A stretch of 50,651 nucleotides of DNA from Enterovibrio nigricans DSM 22720 (GCF_900167155.1 NZ_FUXU01000029.1:1-50651), one strand, 5' to 3'; shown: positions 1-8,408, counted from the stretch's first letter. Translations and numbers: made by a program. The notes: generated by a model not told the origin, from the sequence alone.

Positions 1-161
1 ATCGTAGCTTCTAGATTTAGTTCCATCGATTTAAGCAACAAAGCCTCAAACAACCTCAAGATGCTCGACCCAGAGTGCAGCCGATTTATTTTTCACCCAA
101 TTTAACATCTTGCTGACGCACAAATGAAAGATTCAGATAGAATGTTGCTCCTCTTGCAGTA

Positions 162-917
162 ATGGTAACCCATATGGCCTCCGCGCTGTCGAACACATCT
201 CTGATTTGTCTGGTCGCACTACCTGTTTTTGCGAATGCAGACATCCTTGAACCTTGGCAATCAGAAGTGGAGCTTGGCTTTCAGGCACTAACGGGGAACT
301 CCGATTCGATGACGATCAACAGCCGGTTAGCGACCGATTACATTTCAGGCCCTTATCGACACACTTCCGAAGCGCGATTTCTGCTGGTTGAAAAAGATGG
401 CGAGGAGGACAAGCGAAAAACGGAAGCGGAAAGTCAGGCGAACTACAAGTTTGATCCGAAAAGGTATGTGCTGGGTAACGTCAGCTACACCGATGACAAA
501 TACGGCCCGTATTACACCGACCTGACGTTTGCGACAGGTTTGGGTTACCAAGCAATTTGGCGAGAAGATTTATCGTTGTTATTGGAATTAGGTCCCGGCT
601 ATCGCTATCAACGCCCAAATGTGGATGAAATCGACGATGATGACGTCATCATGCCCTACAACGTGCAAGAGTTTATTGTGCGTGCGCAGGCCGAACTAGC
701 GTGGCAAATCAACAAAAATGCCGAGTTCGAGGGGCGTGTAACCATGATTTCCGGTTCAAGCAATACCAGCTTGGAAGCGCGTGCGTCGGTATCGACCAGC
801 TTGATTGCTGATCTGGGTATCAAACTGTCCACCACACAAAAGTACATCAATGAAGTCCCCCCAGGCCTGAAAAAGCGCGACTCCATTTTTAGCGTCAACA
901 TGGTCTATGCCTTCTAA
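162..917 (+). CDS. DUF481 family outer-membrane protein (YdiY-like)
   Basis: A 251-residue predicted outer-membrane beta-barrel of the DUF481/YdiY family, whose function is unknown. The N-terminus is a signal peptide with likely cleavage after ALPVFANA (about residue 26). The rest alternates polar and hydrophobic residues as in beta-strands, with acidic loops such as the DEIDDDD stretch, and ends in an aromatic residue (VYAF), the usual outer-membrane insertion signal. An in-frame stop lies just upstream of position 162, so the start is 162 or the second Met at 174. The ribosome-binding site is weak. It converges on rplI and shares a bidirectional terminator with it. The family call is firm; the role is not known. 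Confidence 0.8.
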   Translation: MVTHMASALSNTSLICLVALPVFANADILEPWQSEVELGFQALTGNSDSMTINSRLATDYISGPYRHTSEARFLLVEKDGEEDKRKTEAESQANYKFDPKRYVLGNVSYTDDKYGPYYTDLTFATGLGYQAIWREDLSLLLELGPGYRYQRPNVDEIDDDDVIMPYNVQEFIVRAQAELAWQINKNAEFEGRVTMISGSSNTSLEARASVSTSLIADLGIKLSTTQKYINEVPPGLKKRDSIFSVNMVYAF

Positions 918-974
918 TTAAAGCCAAGAAGATACCCAGAAGCCCTCATACTGACCATTGGCAAATTTCAGATA

Positions 975-1006
975 CAAAAAAACCGGCCATAAGGCCGGTT
1001 TTTTCA
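975..1006. terminator. Bidirectional terminator between DUF481 gene and rplI
   Basis: Stem AACCGGCC (981-988) and GGCCGGTT (993-1000) with loop ATAA, an A-run on the left and a T-run on the right. It can end transcription from both converging genes. Confidence 0.85.
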
Positions 1007-1025
1007 AAGCAACGATGTGTCTGAA

Positions 1026-1475
1026 TTACTCAGCAACAACGCTCACTTTAACAGTAGCGAATACTTCAGAATGCAGTTGCAGGCTGATTTCGTATTCACC
1101 AGTGTTACGCAGTGCACCTTCTGGCAGGCGAACTTCGCTCTTCGATACTTTAACGCCAGCTGCAGTTACAGCGTCAGCGATATCACGAGTACCGATAGAA
1201 CCGAACAGTTTACCTTCGTCACCAGCTTTAGAAGCGATAACTACCGCTTCCAGTGCTGCAACTTGCTCTGCGCGTGCTTCAGCAGCAGCCAGAGTTTCAG
1301 CAACTTTTGCTTCTAGGTCTGCACGACGAGCTTCGAAATGCTCAACGTTAGACTTAGTAGCCATTACTGCCTTACCTTGTGGGATAAGGAAGTTACGAGC
1401 GTAACCAGACTTAACAGTTACCTGATCACCCAGGCCACCTAGGTTAGCGATTTTATCAAGCAGAATAACTTGCAT
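1026..1475 (-). CDS. rplI: 50S ribosomal protein L9
   Basis: Ribosomal protein L9, 149 residues, the usual bacterial length. It binds 23S rRNA domain V near the L1 stalk. The N-terminal domain (about 1-50) begins [19 protein letters not shown] and carries the [15 protein letters not shown] signature. A long charged central helix (about 45-75) links to the C-terminal domain. It is the last gene of the rpsF-priB-rpsR-rplI operon, 33 nt after rpsR, and ends at the shared terminator. Recognition is certain. Confidence 0.98.
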   Translation of the reverse strand: MQVILLDKIANLGGLGDQVTVKSGYARNFLIPQGKAVMATKSNVEHFEARRADLEAKVAETLAAAEARAEQVAALEAVVIASKAGDEGKLFGSIGTRDIADAVTAAGVKVSKSEVRLPEGALRNTGEYEISLQLHSEVFATVKVSVVAE

Positions 1476-1508
1476 TATCTATTCCTCTATTAACTTGGAC
1501 AGTGCCGA

Positions 1509-2055
<547 letters not shown>

Positions 2056-2064
2056 CAAGTCAAA

Positions 2065-2472
2065 TTACTCAGCTGCGGCTTCGCCTTCTGACTGTGCAAA
2101 ATCTGCACGGTCGCCGCGATCTTCACGATCTTCACGACGTGGCGCGCGCTCTTCTTTAGCCTTCATCATTACAGATGGCTCAGTGATAGCGCCTTTGGTA
2201 CGCATGACCATGTTACGGATCACAGCGTCGTTGAAGCGGAACGCAGTTTCCAGCTCATCAACTACTGCTTGGTCAGCTTCAACGTTCATCAGAACGTAGT
2301 GAGCTTTGTGCAGCTTGTTGATTGGGTAAGCCAGTTGACGACGACCCCAGTCTTCTAGACGGTGGATCTGACCACCTGACTCTTTGATAGAACCAGTGTA
2401 ACGCTCGATCATGCCAGCAACTTGCTCGCTTTGATCAGGGTGCACCATGAATACGATTTCGTAATGACGCAT
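2065..2472 (-). CDS. rpsF: 30S ribosomal protein S6
   Basis: Ribosomal protein S6, 135 residues. The start [15 protein letters not shown], the [23 protein letters not shown] motif and the acidic, charge-rich tail (about 100-135) are typical. In enterobacteria the C-terminus receives extra glutamates from RimK; this tail ends EGEAAAE. It is the first gene of its operon. A promoter at 2567-2595 and a hairpin leader at 2497-2529 precede it. Identity is certain. Confidence 0.98.
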   Translation of the reverse strand: MRHYEIVFMVHPDQSEQVAGMIERYTGSIKESGGQIHRLEDWGRRQLAYPINKLHKAHYVLMNVEADQAVVDELETAFRFNDAVIRNMVMRTKGAITEPSVMMKAKEERAPRREDREDRGDRADFAQSEGEAAAE

Positions 2473-2496
2473 TGGTTGCTCCTTACGGATTATTCA

Positions 2497-2529
2497 GCTT
2501 CCACGCTTGGCCGGTCGTCCAGAGGAAGC
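2497..2529 (-). promoter_or_regulatory. Candidate S6:S18-binding leader hairpin of rpsF
   Basis: On the minus strand, between the rpsF promoter and start codon, an RNA hairpin can form with outer arms GCUUCC and GGAAGC and an inner CUGG/CCAAG-type stem; the apical loop contains a CCG trinucleotide. The S6:S18 complex is known to repress rpsF operons by binding a leader hairpin with a conserved CCG. The fold and position fit; binding is inferred. Confidence 0.5.
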
Positions 2530-2566
2530 AAGGAACGAAAGTAAAAGACCGGTAATTTGGAGGCGG

Positions 2567-2595
2567 ATAGTACAGAGAATCGTCGATATTAGCAA
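2567..2595 (-). promoter_or_regulatory. Sigma-70 promoter of the rpsF operon
   Basis: On the minus strand, -35 TTGCTA (2590-2595), a 17-bp spacer and -10 TACTAT (2567-2572). Transcription would start near 2560 and leave a leader of about 88 nt before rpsF. Confidence 0.65.
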
Positions 2596-2771
2596 TCACT
2601 ATTCGCCATGAAGATGCAAACAACAGTTCCCCCTTGCCACTAGGTAACAATTTTCCAGTAAAACGCATTTTTTGTGATGACTCTCAGATTCCAGTACAGA
2701 AGATGGAAAAGCCCTGTAGGCCATTTTCATCACGTTTTTCTGGGGGAATCCCCCTATTTTTCTTGCGCACT

Positions 2772-2829
2772 TTCACATTTTTTCCGGTTTTCCCCTAATA
2801 CCCTCGTCGTTTCCACTTTCAAGTGGAAA
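2772..2829 (+). promoter_or_regulatory. Candidate promoter and palindromic operator of the amino-sugar-acid operon
   Basis: The 429-bp gap between the divergent rpsF (2472) and the PRD gene (2902) holds the control region. A possible weak promoter has -35 TTCACA (2772-2777), an 18-bp spacer and -10 TAATAC (2796-2801). Just downstream, at 2810-2829, is a perfect inverted repeat, TTTCCACTT and AAGTGGAAA with a 2-bp centre; a half copy, TTCCACTT, follows at 2854-2861. A G/C palindrome, GGGGGA-A-TCCCCC, lies at 2742-2754. The poor -10 suggests dependence on an activator. The repeat is seen; promoter and operator roles are inferred. Confidence 0.4.
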
Positions 2830-2901
2830 AACAGCGTCTGCTCCAACAAGTCCTTCCACTTTATCTTTCTCCCAACGCAACAAAACGTCTGGAGAGACAC
2901 T

Positions 2902-3252
2902 TTGCAAACGGCAACAACCCTAACCCCGGACAGCACTGAAATCGTGGAACACGGTGCATCCGTCACTGAGCGTGCCATTGTGCTGCTTGGCGAAAACGGC
3001 ATCTACCCAGATGACCTTCAGCAAAAAATGCTGGCAACACATATTAAAGCCATGGCGTGGCGCTCACACAGTGGCGAATCACTGCCAGAGCTTGAGCTGG
3101 AAATGTTTGACGAAATCTCGTCTCTGACGCTGAAACTTGCCGAGCAAGTCTGCGGCTTGATGGACAACCTGGCTTACGAAGAAGCACACCTTTTATCTGT
3201 CCACTTTGAAGTGGCAAAAGAAAACGAATTAAGCACTGCCAAAGGAGAATAA
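2902..3252 (+). CDS. Small PRD-domain protein (EF_0829/AHA_3910 family)
   Basis: A 116-residue protein that I assign to the small stand-alone PRD family found only in this type of cluster (named after EF_0829 of Enterococcus faecalis and AHA_3910 of Aeromonas hydrophila, from memory). PRDs sense PTS phosphorylation through histidines; His residues occur in the stretch ATHIKAMAWRSHSGE and near the C-terminus (HLLSVHFE). The start is TTG at 2902, with GGAGAG six bases upstream; the longer open frame to 2674 lacks a ribosome site and runs through the promoter region. It is 2 nt from the SFCGS gene. A single PRD without a DNA- or RNA-binding domain suggests that it works through protein contacts, perhaps with the downstream regulator. 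Confidence 0.75.
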   Translation: MQTATTLTPDSTEIVEHGASVTERAIVLLGENGIYPDDLQQKMLATHIKAMAWRSHSGESLPELELEMFDEISSLTLKLAEQVCGLMDNLAYEEAHLLSVHFEVAKENELSTAKGE

Positions 3253-3254
3253 CC

Positions 3255-3623
3255 ATGTCTGTATTGAAACTTGTAATCGGCGACCGTATGGGTAAAGGCC
3301 AAAAAGTAGGTGCTGGCGCAGAAGCAGCTGGTGCAGAAGTCACTGTTATCCCAGGTATGGCTGCGGACATGAAGCTGGGAGACATCATGAACCAGCAAGA
3401 AGCGCAGATGGGCATCTCTTTCTGTGGTTCTGGCGGTGCGGGTGCTATCACAGCACAAACCAAATATGGCTATAAATGCCGCTACGGCATGCGCTCTATC
3501 GAAGAAGGTGTTGCAGCAATCAACGACGGTTGTGTGGTACTGGGCTTCGGCTTTATGGACAAAGAAGAGCTGGGCGAGAAACTGGTGAAAGCGTTTATCG
3601 CGAAACACGGTATCGGTGCATGA
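3255..3623 (+). CDS. Glycine-rich SFCGS family protein
   Basis: A soluble 122-residue protein of the glycine-rich SFCGS family, function unknown. The name-giving motif is at residues 55-59 (Cys57) and continues GGAGAIT; a second cysteine is at residue 75. The rest is an alternating alpha/beta pattern beginning VLKLVIGDRMGKGQKVGAGAEAAGAE. There is a strong ribosome site (AAGGAG) before the ATG. The Cys-Gly-Ser-Gly stretch recalls the phosphocysteine loop of PTS EIIB proteins but lies in mid-protein rather than near the N-terminus, so EIIB function is only a hypothesis. Its stop overlaps the start of DUF4312 by ATGA, implying coupled translation. Confidence 0.85.
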   Translation: MSVLKLVIGDRMGKGQKVGAGAEAAGAEVTVIPGMAADMKLGDIMNQQEAQMGISFCGSGGAGAITAQTKYGYKCRYGMRSIEEGVAAINDGCVVLGFGFMDKEELGEKLVKAFIAKHGIGA

Positions 3624-3919
3624 AACAACAGCTGACCACTGAAGTCATCGTCAGTGGAAAAGGCGAAACGAGGCAGCAAGCATTTGCTGCTGCCTTCAGC
3701 CAGATTCAACCGACTTTGCTGAAAGAAAACCAGAAAATTTTACTCCGGATTGAGCCCGAAGACGTCAATGTGCTGGAAGCAGAAGAGAAGGTAACCAGAG
3801 ACAAGTTTCTGTTCTTCTTCTTTCCCAAAGAGCGACGCCAATATCGCGTCAAGCTGGAGGTAACAGTCAACCTTACCTACATCGATGTGGAGCAAGTTGA
3901 CTTTCAAGTCTTACGTTAA
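3620..3919 (+). CDS. DUF4312 family protein
   Basis: A 99-residue soluble protein of the DUF4312 family (EF_0831 type). It starts at the ATG that overlaps the previous stop (ATGA), giving MKQQLTTEVIVSGKGETRQQAF, which fits the family length; the longer frame opening at 3476 runs inside the SFCGS gene and is not used. The mix of beta-strands (TEVIVSGKG, KILLRIEP, RVKLEVTVNLTYIDVE) suggests a small alpha/beta dimer-like fold. Function is unknown. Its fixed place between SFCGS and the two membrane proteins suggests a cytoplasmic subunit of the same transporter. Confidence 0.85.
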   Translation: MKQQLTTEVIVSGKGETRQQAFAAAFSQIQPTLLKENQKILLRIEPEDVNVLEAEEKVTRDKFLFFFFPKERRQYRVKLEVTVNLTYIDVEQVDFQVLR

Positions 3920-3939
3920 TCTCTAAGGAACCCTCTGAC

Positions 3940-4716
3940 ATGTTCACTGTCATTCTTTTTAAGTCACTCATCATCGGTGGCTTAGTCGGCCTCGGTGTCG
4001 GCGTCGGTGCAGCGCGAATGTTCCACGCACCAACGGTACAAGGTATGGGTGCATTCCGTACTTTAGGCGAACTTAACTCTTGTGAAGGCGATCCTGCTTC
4101 ACACTTCTCTTTTGGCCTTGGCTTCTTCTTCAACGCATGGGCATCAACCGTTGCTGTCGGTGCATTCACACAAGATATCGACCACCGCGTACTGCCTCAT
4201 TGGGGCGCCGCTGTGCTGATGATGAAAAACCGCGACTTAGCGACCACTTTGCACGATCCAAAACGCATGGGCATTACCTGTGCCATCTTGGGTGCGCTGG
4301 TTGTGGCCTTCTTGAACACCACAGCAGCTGCGGTTCCAGAAGCACTTCAGGTCACTGCCGTTAAGGTTCTGGTACCTGCTGCAAACTTGCTGGTTAACAC
4401 CGTCATGCCTGTCATCTTCTGGCTAGCCGCGATTGAAGCAGGCAAGAAGTCTGGCTTCTGGGCAACCATTTTTGGTGGTCTGGCGCAGATGATCATGGGT
4501 AACGCCGTACCGGGTCTGGTACTGGGTATCCTGATTGGTAAAGGCGTAGAAGACGGCGGCTGGAACAAAGCCACCAAAATCATGATGGCAGCCATCATCG
4601 CGCTATTCACCATGAGTGCCTTCTTCCGTGGCTTCGACATGCAACTGATTAAGTCTTTCCACATGGAAGTTCCAATGTGGCTTGAAAACATCCACCTCAT
4701 GATGAGCGGTAAATAA
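3940..4716 (+). CDS. DUF4311 family integral membrane protein
   Basis: A 258-residue polytopic membrane protein of the DUF4311 family (EF_0832 type). About six or seven hydrophobic segments are visible, the first at residues 5-25 (LFKSLIIGGLVGLGVGVGAA), others near 115-135, 150-168, 180-205 and 215-230. Polar conserved-looking stretches (GELNSCEGDPASHFSFG and FTQDIDHRVLPHWG) lie between the first segments. AAGGAA lies about 10 nt upstream of the ATG. With DUF4310 it probably forms the membrane part of an uncharacterised transporter. No known transport family is recognised. Confidence 0.85.
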   Translation: MFTVILFKSLIIGGLVGLGVGVGAARMFHAPTVQGMGAFRTLGELNSCEGDPASHFSFGLGFFFNAWASTVAVGAFTQDIDHRVLPHWGAAVLMMKNRDLATTLHDPKRMGITCAILGALVVAFLNTTAAAVPEALQVTAVKVLVPAANLLVNTVMPVIFWLAAIEAGKKSGFWATIFGGLAQMIMGNAVPGLVLGILIGKGVEDGGWNKATKIMMAAIIALFTMSAFFRGFDMQLIKSFHMEVPMWLENIHLMMSGK

Positions 4717-4727
4717 GGGGAACTACC

Positions 4728-5375
4728 ATGGATGAGAAAATGAAGAACAATTTCTGGTACGCCGACTGGTCTTTCCCAATCATCGTGGGTCTGCTGTCTG
4801 CCGGTGTATTTGCGGGTACGCACATGTACTACCTGTACGGTGTAGGCGCATTTAACGAAGTCGCATTCGTTTCTATGCTGCGTGCGGGTATGGACACGGG
4901 TGCTTACGGTGCAGTCGCTGCGTTTGGTGCAAGCTTCCTGTTTGCTCGTATCATCGAAGGTTCACTGGTCGGTATCTTGGATATCGGTGGTGCCATCATG
5001 ACAGGTGTTGGCCTGGGCATTCCCGCTCTGCTTCTGGGTGCAGGTATCACCTACCCCGTTGAGAACTTCCCAATGGCGCTGGCGACAGGCATGGTCGCAG
5101 GCCTAGCTATCGGTGCCATCATCATCGTGGCCCGTAAGTTCACCATCAACCAAAGTAACTCTACGTATGGCGCAGACGTCATGATGGGTGCAGGTAACAG
5201 CTCTGGCCGTTTCCTTGGTCCTCTGATCATTCTGTCTGCAATGGGCGCGTCTATTCCAATCGGCCTTGGTTCTCTGGCTGGTGCGCTGATTTTCTACGTA
5301 TGGGGCAAGCCAATCACGGGTGGTGCAATCCTTGGTGCTATGGCACTGGGCACCATGTTCCCTGTCGCTCTGTAA
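4728..5375 (+). CDS. DUF4310 family integral membrane protein
   Basis: A 215-residue membrane protein of the DUF4310 family (EF_0833 type), rich in Gly and Ala, with about six hydrophobic segments (near 16-38, 55-75, 85-105, 115-135, 158-180, 185-212). The loop NSTYGADVMMGAGNSSGR (about 144-161) is the most polar region and could line a substrate path. It starts 11 nt after DUF4311 with GGGGAA upstream. A stable hairpin follows the stop and separates the transport genes from the enzyme genes. Confidence 0.85.
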   Translation: MDEKMKNNFWYADWSFPIIVGLLSAGVFAGTHMYYLYGVGAFNEVAFVSMLRAGMDTGAYGAVAAFGASFLFARIIEGSLVGILDIGGAIMTGVGLGIPALLLGAGITYPVENFPMALATGMVAGLAIGAIIIVARKFTINQSNSTYGADVMMGAGNSSGRFLGPLIILSAMGASIPIGLGSLAGALIFYVWGKPITGGAILGAMALGTMFPVAL

Positions 5376-5384
5376 TGCTGTTTT

Positions 5385-5404
5385 GCCCCGCTGTTGAGCG
5401 GGGC
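5385..5404 (+). other. Intercistronic hairpin between transporter and enzyme genes
   Basis: Perfect stem GCCCCGCT/AGCGGGGC with loop GTTG in the 43-nt gap between DUF4310 and the amidohydrolase. No T-run follows, so it is not a typical terminator. It may set mRNA stability or expression ratio between the two halves of the operon (inference). Confidence 0.55.
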
Positions 5405-5418
5405 TATCGAGACTTCCT

Positions 5419-6555
5419 ATGTACGACTTGCTGATTAAACATGCCCGCATGGCCGCCGATGAAATCATCGATATCGCCATTGTAGACGGTAAAATAGCCG
5501 CGATGGGCTGCCTTGAAAAGGCAACCGCAAAAGAAACAATTCACTTGGATAGAAATGTATTTGTCAGTGCCGGTTGGATTGATGGACACACACACTGCTA
5601 TCCGAACTCCCCGATTTACAATGATGAGCCAGACGCGATTGGCGTTACTGGCGGCGTCACAACCGTTATCGACGCAGGCAGCACAGGTGCTGATGATGTG
5701 GATGACTTCGCTAAGATTGCGAAAAACTGCAAAACCGAGGTCCGCGCACTACTGAATATTTCGCGCATTGGCCTGCTACGTCAGAACGAGCTGGCTGATA
5801 AAAACGATATCGATCTGACCTTGGCCAAAGATGCGGTTGAGCGTCACCCTGACTTCGTTGTAGGTCTAAAAGCCCGAATGAGCGGCAGTGTGATTGGCGA
5901 AAATGGCCTTGCTCCGTTGAAATCAGCAAAACAACTTCAACATGACTGTGGTTGCCTGCCACTGATGGTGCACGTTGGTAACGCGCCACCGACACTTGAA
6001 GACATCGCGGTATTGCTTGGCGAGGGCGACATTCTTACCCATTGTTTCAATGACAAACCTAACCGCATTCTGACGCCAGACGGCAAACTGCGTGATGCCG
6101 TAAAAGCGGCAATGGAACGCGGCATGTTGTTGGACATTGGTCACGGTAGCGCAAGCTTCAGTTTTGACGTCGCAGAGATGTCGATTAACCAAGGTATTTT
6201 GCCCGACATCATCAGCTCTGACATTTACTGCAAAAACCGCATCAATGGCCCGGTATTCGGTCTTGCACATTTGATGTCGATGTTTTTCACGCTTGGCCTG
6301 AGCCACGAGCAAATTATCGAGCGTGTGACGACCAACGTTGCTCATGCGTTACGCCTAGAAACCAAAGGTCAGCTAGCGTTGGGCAGCGATGCCGACCTCA
6401 CGCTGTATGACATCGAACAAACGCAAGTGACCTTCACCGATACCGAGGGTGATACCCGTACTGGTGAACAACGCTTTGCACCGCTTGCTGCCATCGTTGG
6501 CGGCGAGATGACACTGACAGAAAAAGGACAAACTCACCATGTCTTCAATTCTTGA
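5419..6555 (+). CDS. Amidohydrolase/deacetylase family metallohydrolase (EF_0837 type)
   Basis: A 378-residue amidohydrolase of the urease/dihydroorotase superfamily. A full binuclear-metal set is visible: His57 and His59 in DGHTHCY, the candidate carboxylated Lys151 in VVGLKARMSG, His185 in LMVHVGN, His208 in LTHCFN and catalytic Asp268 in SSDIY. The family is annotated as an amidohydrolase or deacetylase and related proteins remove acyl groups from N-acyl sugars or amino acids. Here the downstream ammonia-lyase would need a free amine, so deacylation of an N-acylated amino-sugar acid is a sensible role (inference). The 3' end overlaps the dgaE-like gene by 17 nt. Confidence 0.85.
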   Translation: MYDLLIKHARMAADEIIDIAIVDGKIAAMGCLEKATAKETIHLDRNVFVSAGWIDGHTHCYPNSPIYNDEPDAIGVTGGVTTVIDAGSTGADDVDDFAKIAKNCKTEVRALLNISRIGLLRQNELADKNDIDLTLAKDAVERHPDFVVGLKARMSGSVIGENGLAPLKSAKQLQHDCGCLPLMVHVGNAPPTLEDIAVLLGEGDILTHCFNDKPNRILTPDGKLRDAVKAAMERGMLLDIGHGSASFSFDVAEMSINQGILPDIISSDIYCKNRINGPVFGLAHLMSMFFTLGLSHEQIIERVTTNVAHALRLETKGQLALGSDADLTLYDIEQTQVTFTDTEGDTRTGEQRFAPLAAIVGGEMTLTEKGQTHHVFNS

Positions 6556-7651
6556 AAAATACAACCTGAAACAGGTGATCAACGCCTCTGGTCGCATGAC
6601 GGCGCTGGGCGTTTCAACGCCGTTGCCTGAAGTGGTGGAAACCGTCAATTTCGGCATCAACAGCTACTTTGAAATGAAAGATCTGGTGAACAAGACTGGT
6701 GAGTACATCGCCCGTTTGCTGGACGTAGAGAACGCGGTTGTCGTCTCTTGTGCGTCAGCCGGTATCGCACAAAGTGTCGCTGCGGTTATTGTACGTGGCG
6801 ACGCATACCGCTTAGAAAATTTGCACGCTCACGCCCACAACGTACCGACTGAAATCGTGATGCCAAAAGGCCACAACGTTAACTTTGGTGCACCGGTCGG
6901 CACCATGGTTAATCTTGGCGGCGGTAAGCTGGTTGAGGCAGGTTGGGCAAACGAATGTTCAGGTGCACAATTGGCGGCAGCCATTAATCCAGACACCGCA
7001 GCCATCCTTTACATCAAATCTCACCACTGTGTGCAAAAGAGCATGCTGACCGTCGCGGATGCGGCTGAAGTAGCGAAAGCCCATGATTTGCCATTGATTG
7101 TCGATGCTGCTGCTGCAGAAGAAGACCTGCGCCTTTACTACCAACAAGGTGCGGATCTGGTCATTTACTCTGGTGCAAAAGCCATTGAAGGCCCAACCAG
7201 TGGTCTGGTGCTGGGTAAGCACCAATACGTTGAGTGGATAAAACAACAATCGATGGGCTTTGGCCGCGCGATGAAAGTCGGTAAAGAAGGCATTCTTGGC
7301 CTGACCCACGCCATTGAACTGTACCTAGAACGCGAACAAGAAACGGGCGCAGCCATGGTCGACAAAATGACGACATTCATCGATGGCCTAAACGCACTGC
7401 CTGGTATCACCTCTCGCGTGGTATGGGACAGTGCAGGCCGAGACATCGCCCGTGCAGAAGTGAATTTCGACGCTAACGCGTTCGGCATGACAGCCAAAGA
7501 CGCTGTTGCCAAGCTTCAAAACGGCAACCCAGCGGTTTACTGCCGCCCATACAAAGCCAACGAAGGCACCATTGAATTTGACGTGCGCAGCGTTTCAAAA
7601 GAAGAACTTGAACAGATTCTCGCTGCCATGACCAAGCTGACTCAGGAGTAA
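6539..7651 (+). CDS. dgaE: DgaE-family PLP-dependent ammonia-lyase
   Basis: A 370-residue PLP enzyme of the SelA-related, fold-type I group. The cofactor lysine is Lys214 in YSGAKAIEGPTSG, preceded by Asp189 in LIVDAAAAEED, which would hold the pyridine nitrogen. In Salmonella, DgaE is D-glucosaminate-6-phosphate ammonia-lyase, which forms 2-keto-3-deoxy-6-phosphogluconate (KDGP) and ammonia. The substrate here is inferred by homology and by the KDGP aldolase gene 5 nt downstream. Unlike the Salmonella dga operon, no mannose-family PTS permease is present; the DUF4310/4311 system takes its place. Confidence 0.85.
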   Translation: MSSILEKYNLKQVINASGRMTALGVSTPLPEVVETVNFGINSYFEMKDLVNKTGEYIARLLDVENAVVVSCASAGIAQSVAAVIVRGDAYRLENLHAHAHNVPTEIVMPKGHNVNFGAPVGTMVNLGGGKLVEAGWANECSGAQLAAAINPDTAAILYIKSHHCVQKSMLTVADAAEVAKAHDLPLIVDAAAAEEDLRLYYQQGADLVIYSGAKAIEGPTSGLVLGKHQYVEWIKQQSMGFGRAMKVGKEGILGLTHAIELYLEREQETGAAMVDKMTTFIDGLNALPGITSRVVWDSAGRDIARAEVNFDANAFGMTAKDAVAKLQNGNPAVYCRPYKANEGTIEFDVRSVSKEELEQILAAMTKLTQE

Positions 7652-7656
7652 CAAAC

Positions 7657-8400
7657 ATGTCTTTAAGCCCAAAATATATCGCTGACCGCGTATGTCTGAA
7701 CGTACTGGCAGGCTCTCATCAAAACGCTGTTGATGTTTACGAAGCAGCAGAAGGTCATGTACTGGTTGGCATGCTATCAAAAAGCTACCCAGACGTACCA
7801 AGTGCCGTAGAAGACATGAAAGCGTGCGCAGAGAAAATCAACAATGCACTGTCTATTGGCCTGGGTGCTGGCGATCCAAAGCAATCTGATATGGTTACCG
7901 AATTGGCAGGTATCCTTCAGCCTCAGCACGTGAACCAAGTGTTCACGGGTGTCGGCAAAAGCCGCAATGCACTTGGCCAAAATGAGACTGTTGTGAACGG
8001 CCTGATTTCGCCAACGGGTACCGTCGGGATGGTGAAAATTTCTACCGGTCCTAAGAGTGCTGACATGGCCGATGCTATCGTGCCTGTTGATACCGCGATT
8101 GCGATGCTTCAGGACATGGGTTGCAGCTCTGTTAAATACTTCCCAATGGGTGGTCTGGACAGCGTCGATGAATATGAAGAAGCCGCCAATGCCTGTGCAC
8201 GCAACGGTTTCTGGTTGGAACCTACAGGTGGGATAGACCTAGCAAATTTCGAGGAAATTTTACGAATTGCTTTGGATGCGGGCGTTGAGAAAGTTATACC
8301 TCACGTGTACAGCTCAATCATAGATTCTTCCACTGGCGAGACCCGCCCAGAAGATGTAAAAACACTGTTAGAAATCTCAAAACGCCTGCTTAATCGTTAA
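7657..8400 (+). CDS. dgaF: DgaF-family 2-dehydro-3-deoxy-6-phosphogluconate aldolase
   Basis: A 247-residue KDGP aldolase of the DgaF (EF_0839) family, which cleaves KDGP to pyruvate and D-glyceraldehyde 3-phosphate. It is longer than the Eda aldolase. The likely Schiff-base lysine is Lys160 in SSVKYFPMGG, followed by the phosphate-binding GFWLEPTGGIDLANF. A ribosome site (CAGGAG) lies inside the end of dgaE, 5 nt upstream. The product enters lower glycolysis directly. It is followed by 126 nt with two inverted repeats before the regulator gene. Confidence 0.88.
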   Translation: MSLSPKYIADRVCLNVLAGSHQNAVDVYEAAEGHVLVGMLSKSYPDVPSAVEDMKACAEKINNALSIGLGAGDPKQSDMVTELAGILQPQHVNQVFTGVGKSRNALGQNETVVNGLISPTGTVGMVKISTGPKSADMADAIVPVDTAIAMLQDMGCSSVKYFPMGGLDSVDEYEEAANACARNGFWLEPTGGIDLANFEEILRIALDAGVEKVIPHVYSSIIDSSTGETRPEDVKTLLEISKRLLNR

Positions 8401-8408
8401 GCAAGTGT

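Noticed and set aside
2600-2900. A sigma-54 promoter for the operon, as for Salmonella dga
   Set aside because: No TGGCAC-N5-TTGC element was found, and the regulator here is of the BglG/MtlR type without a sigma-54 activation domain.
2674-2901. In-frame 5' extension of the PRD gene by 76 codons
   Set aside because: It lacks a ribosome site, crosses the likely promoter and inverted repeat, and makes the protein far longer than its family; TTG at 2902 has GGAGAG at the right distance.
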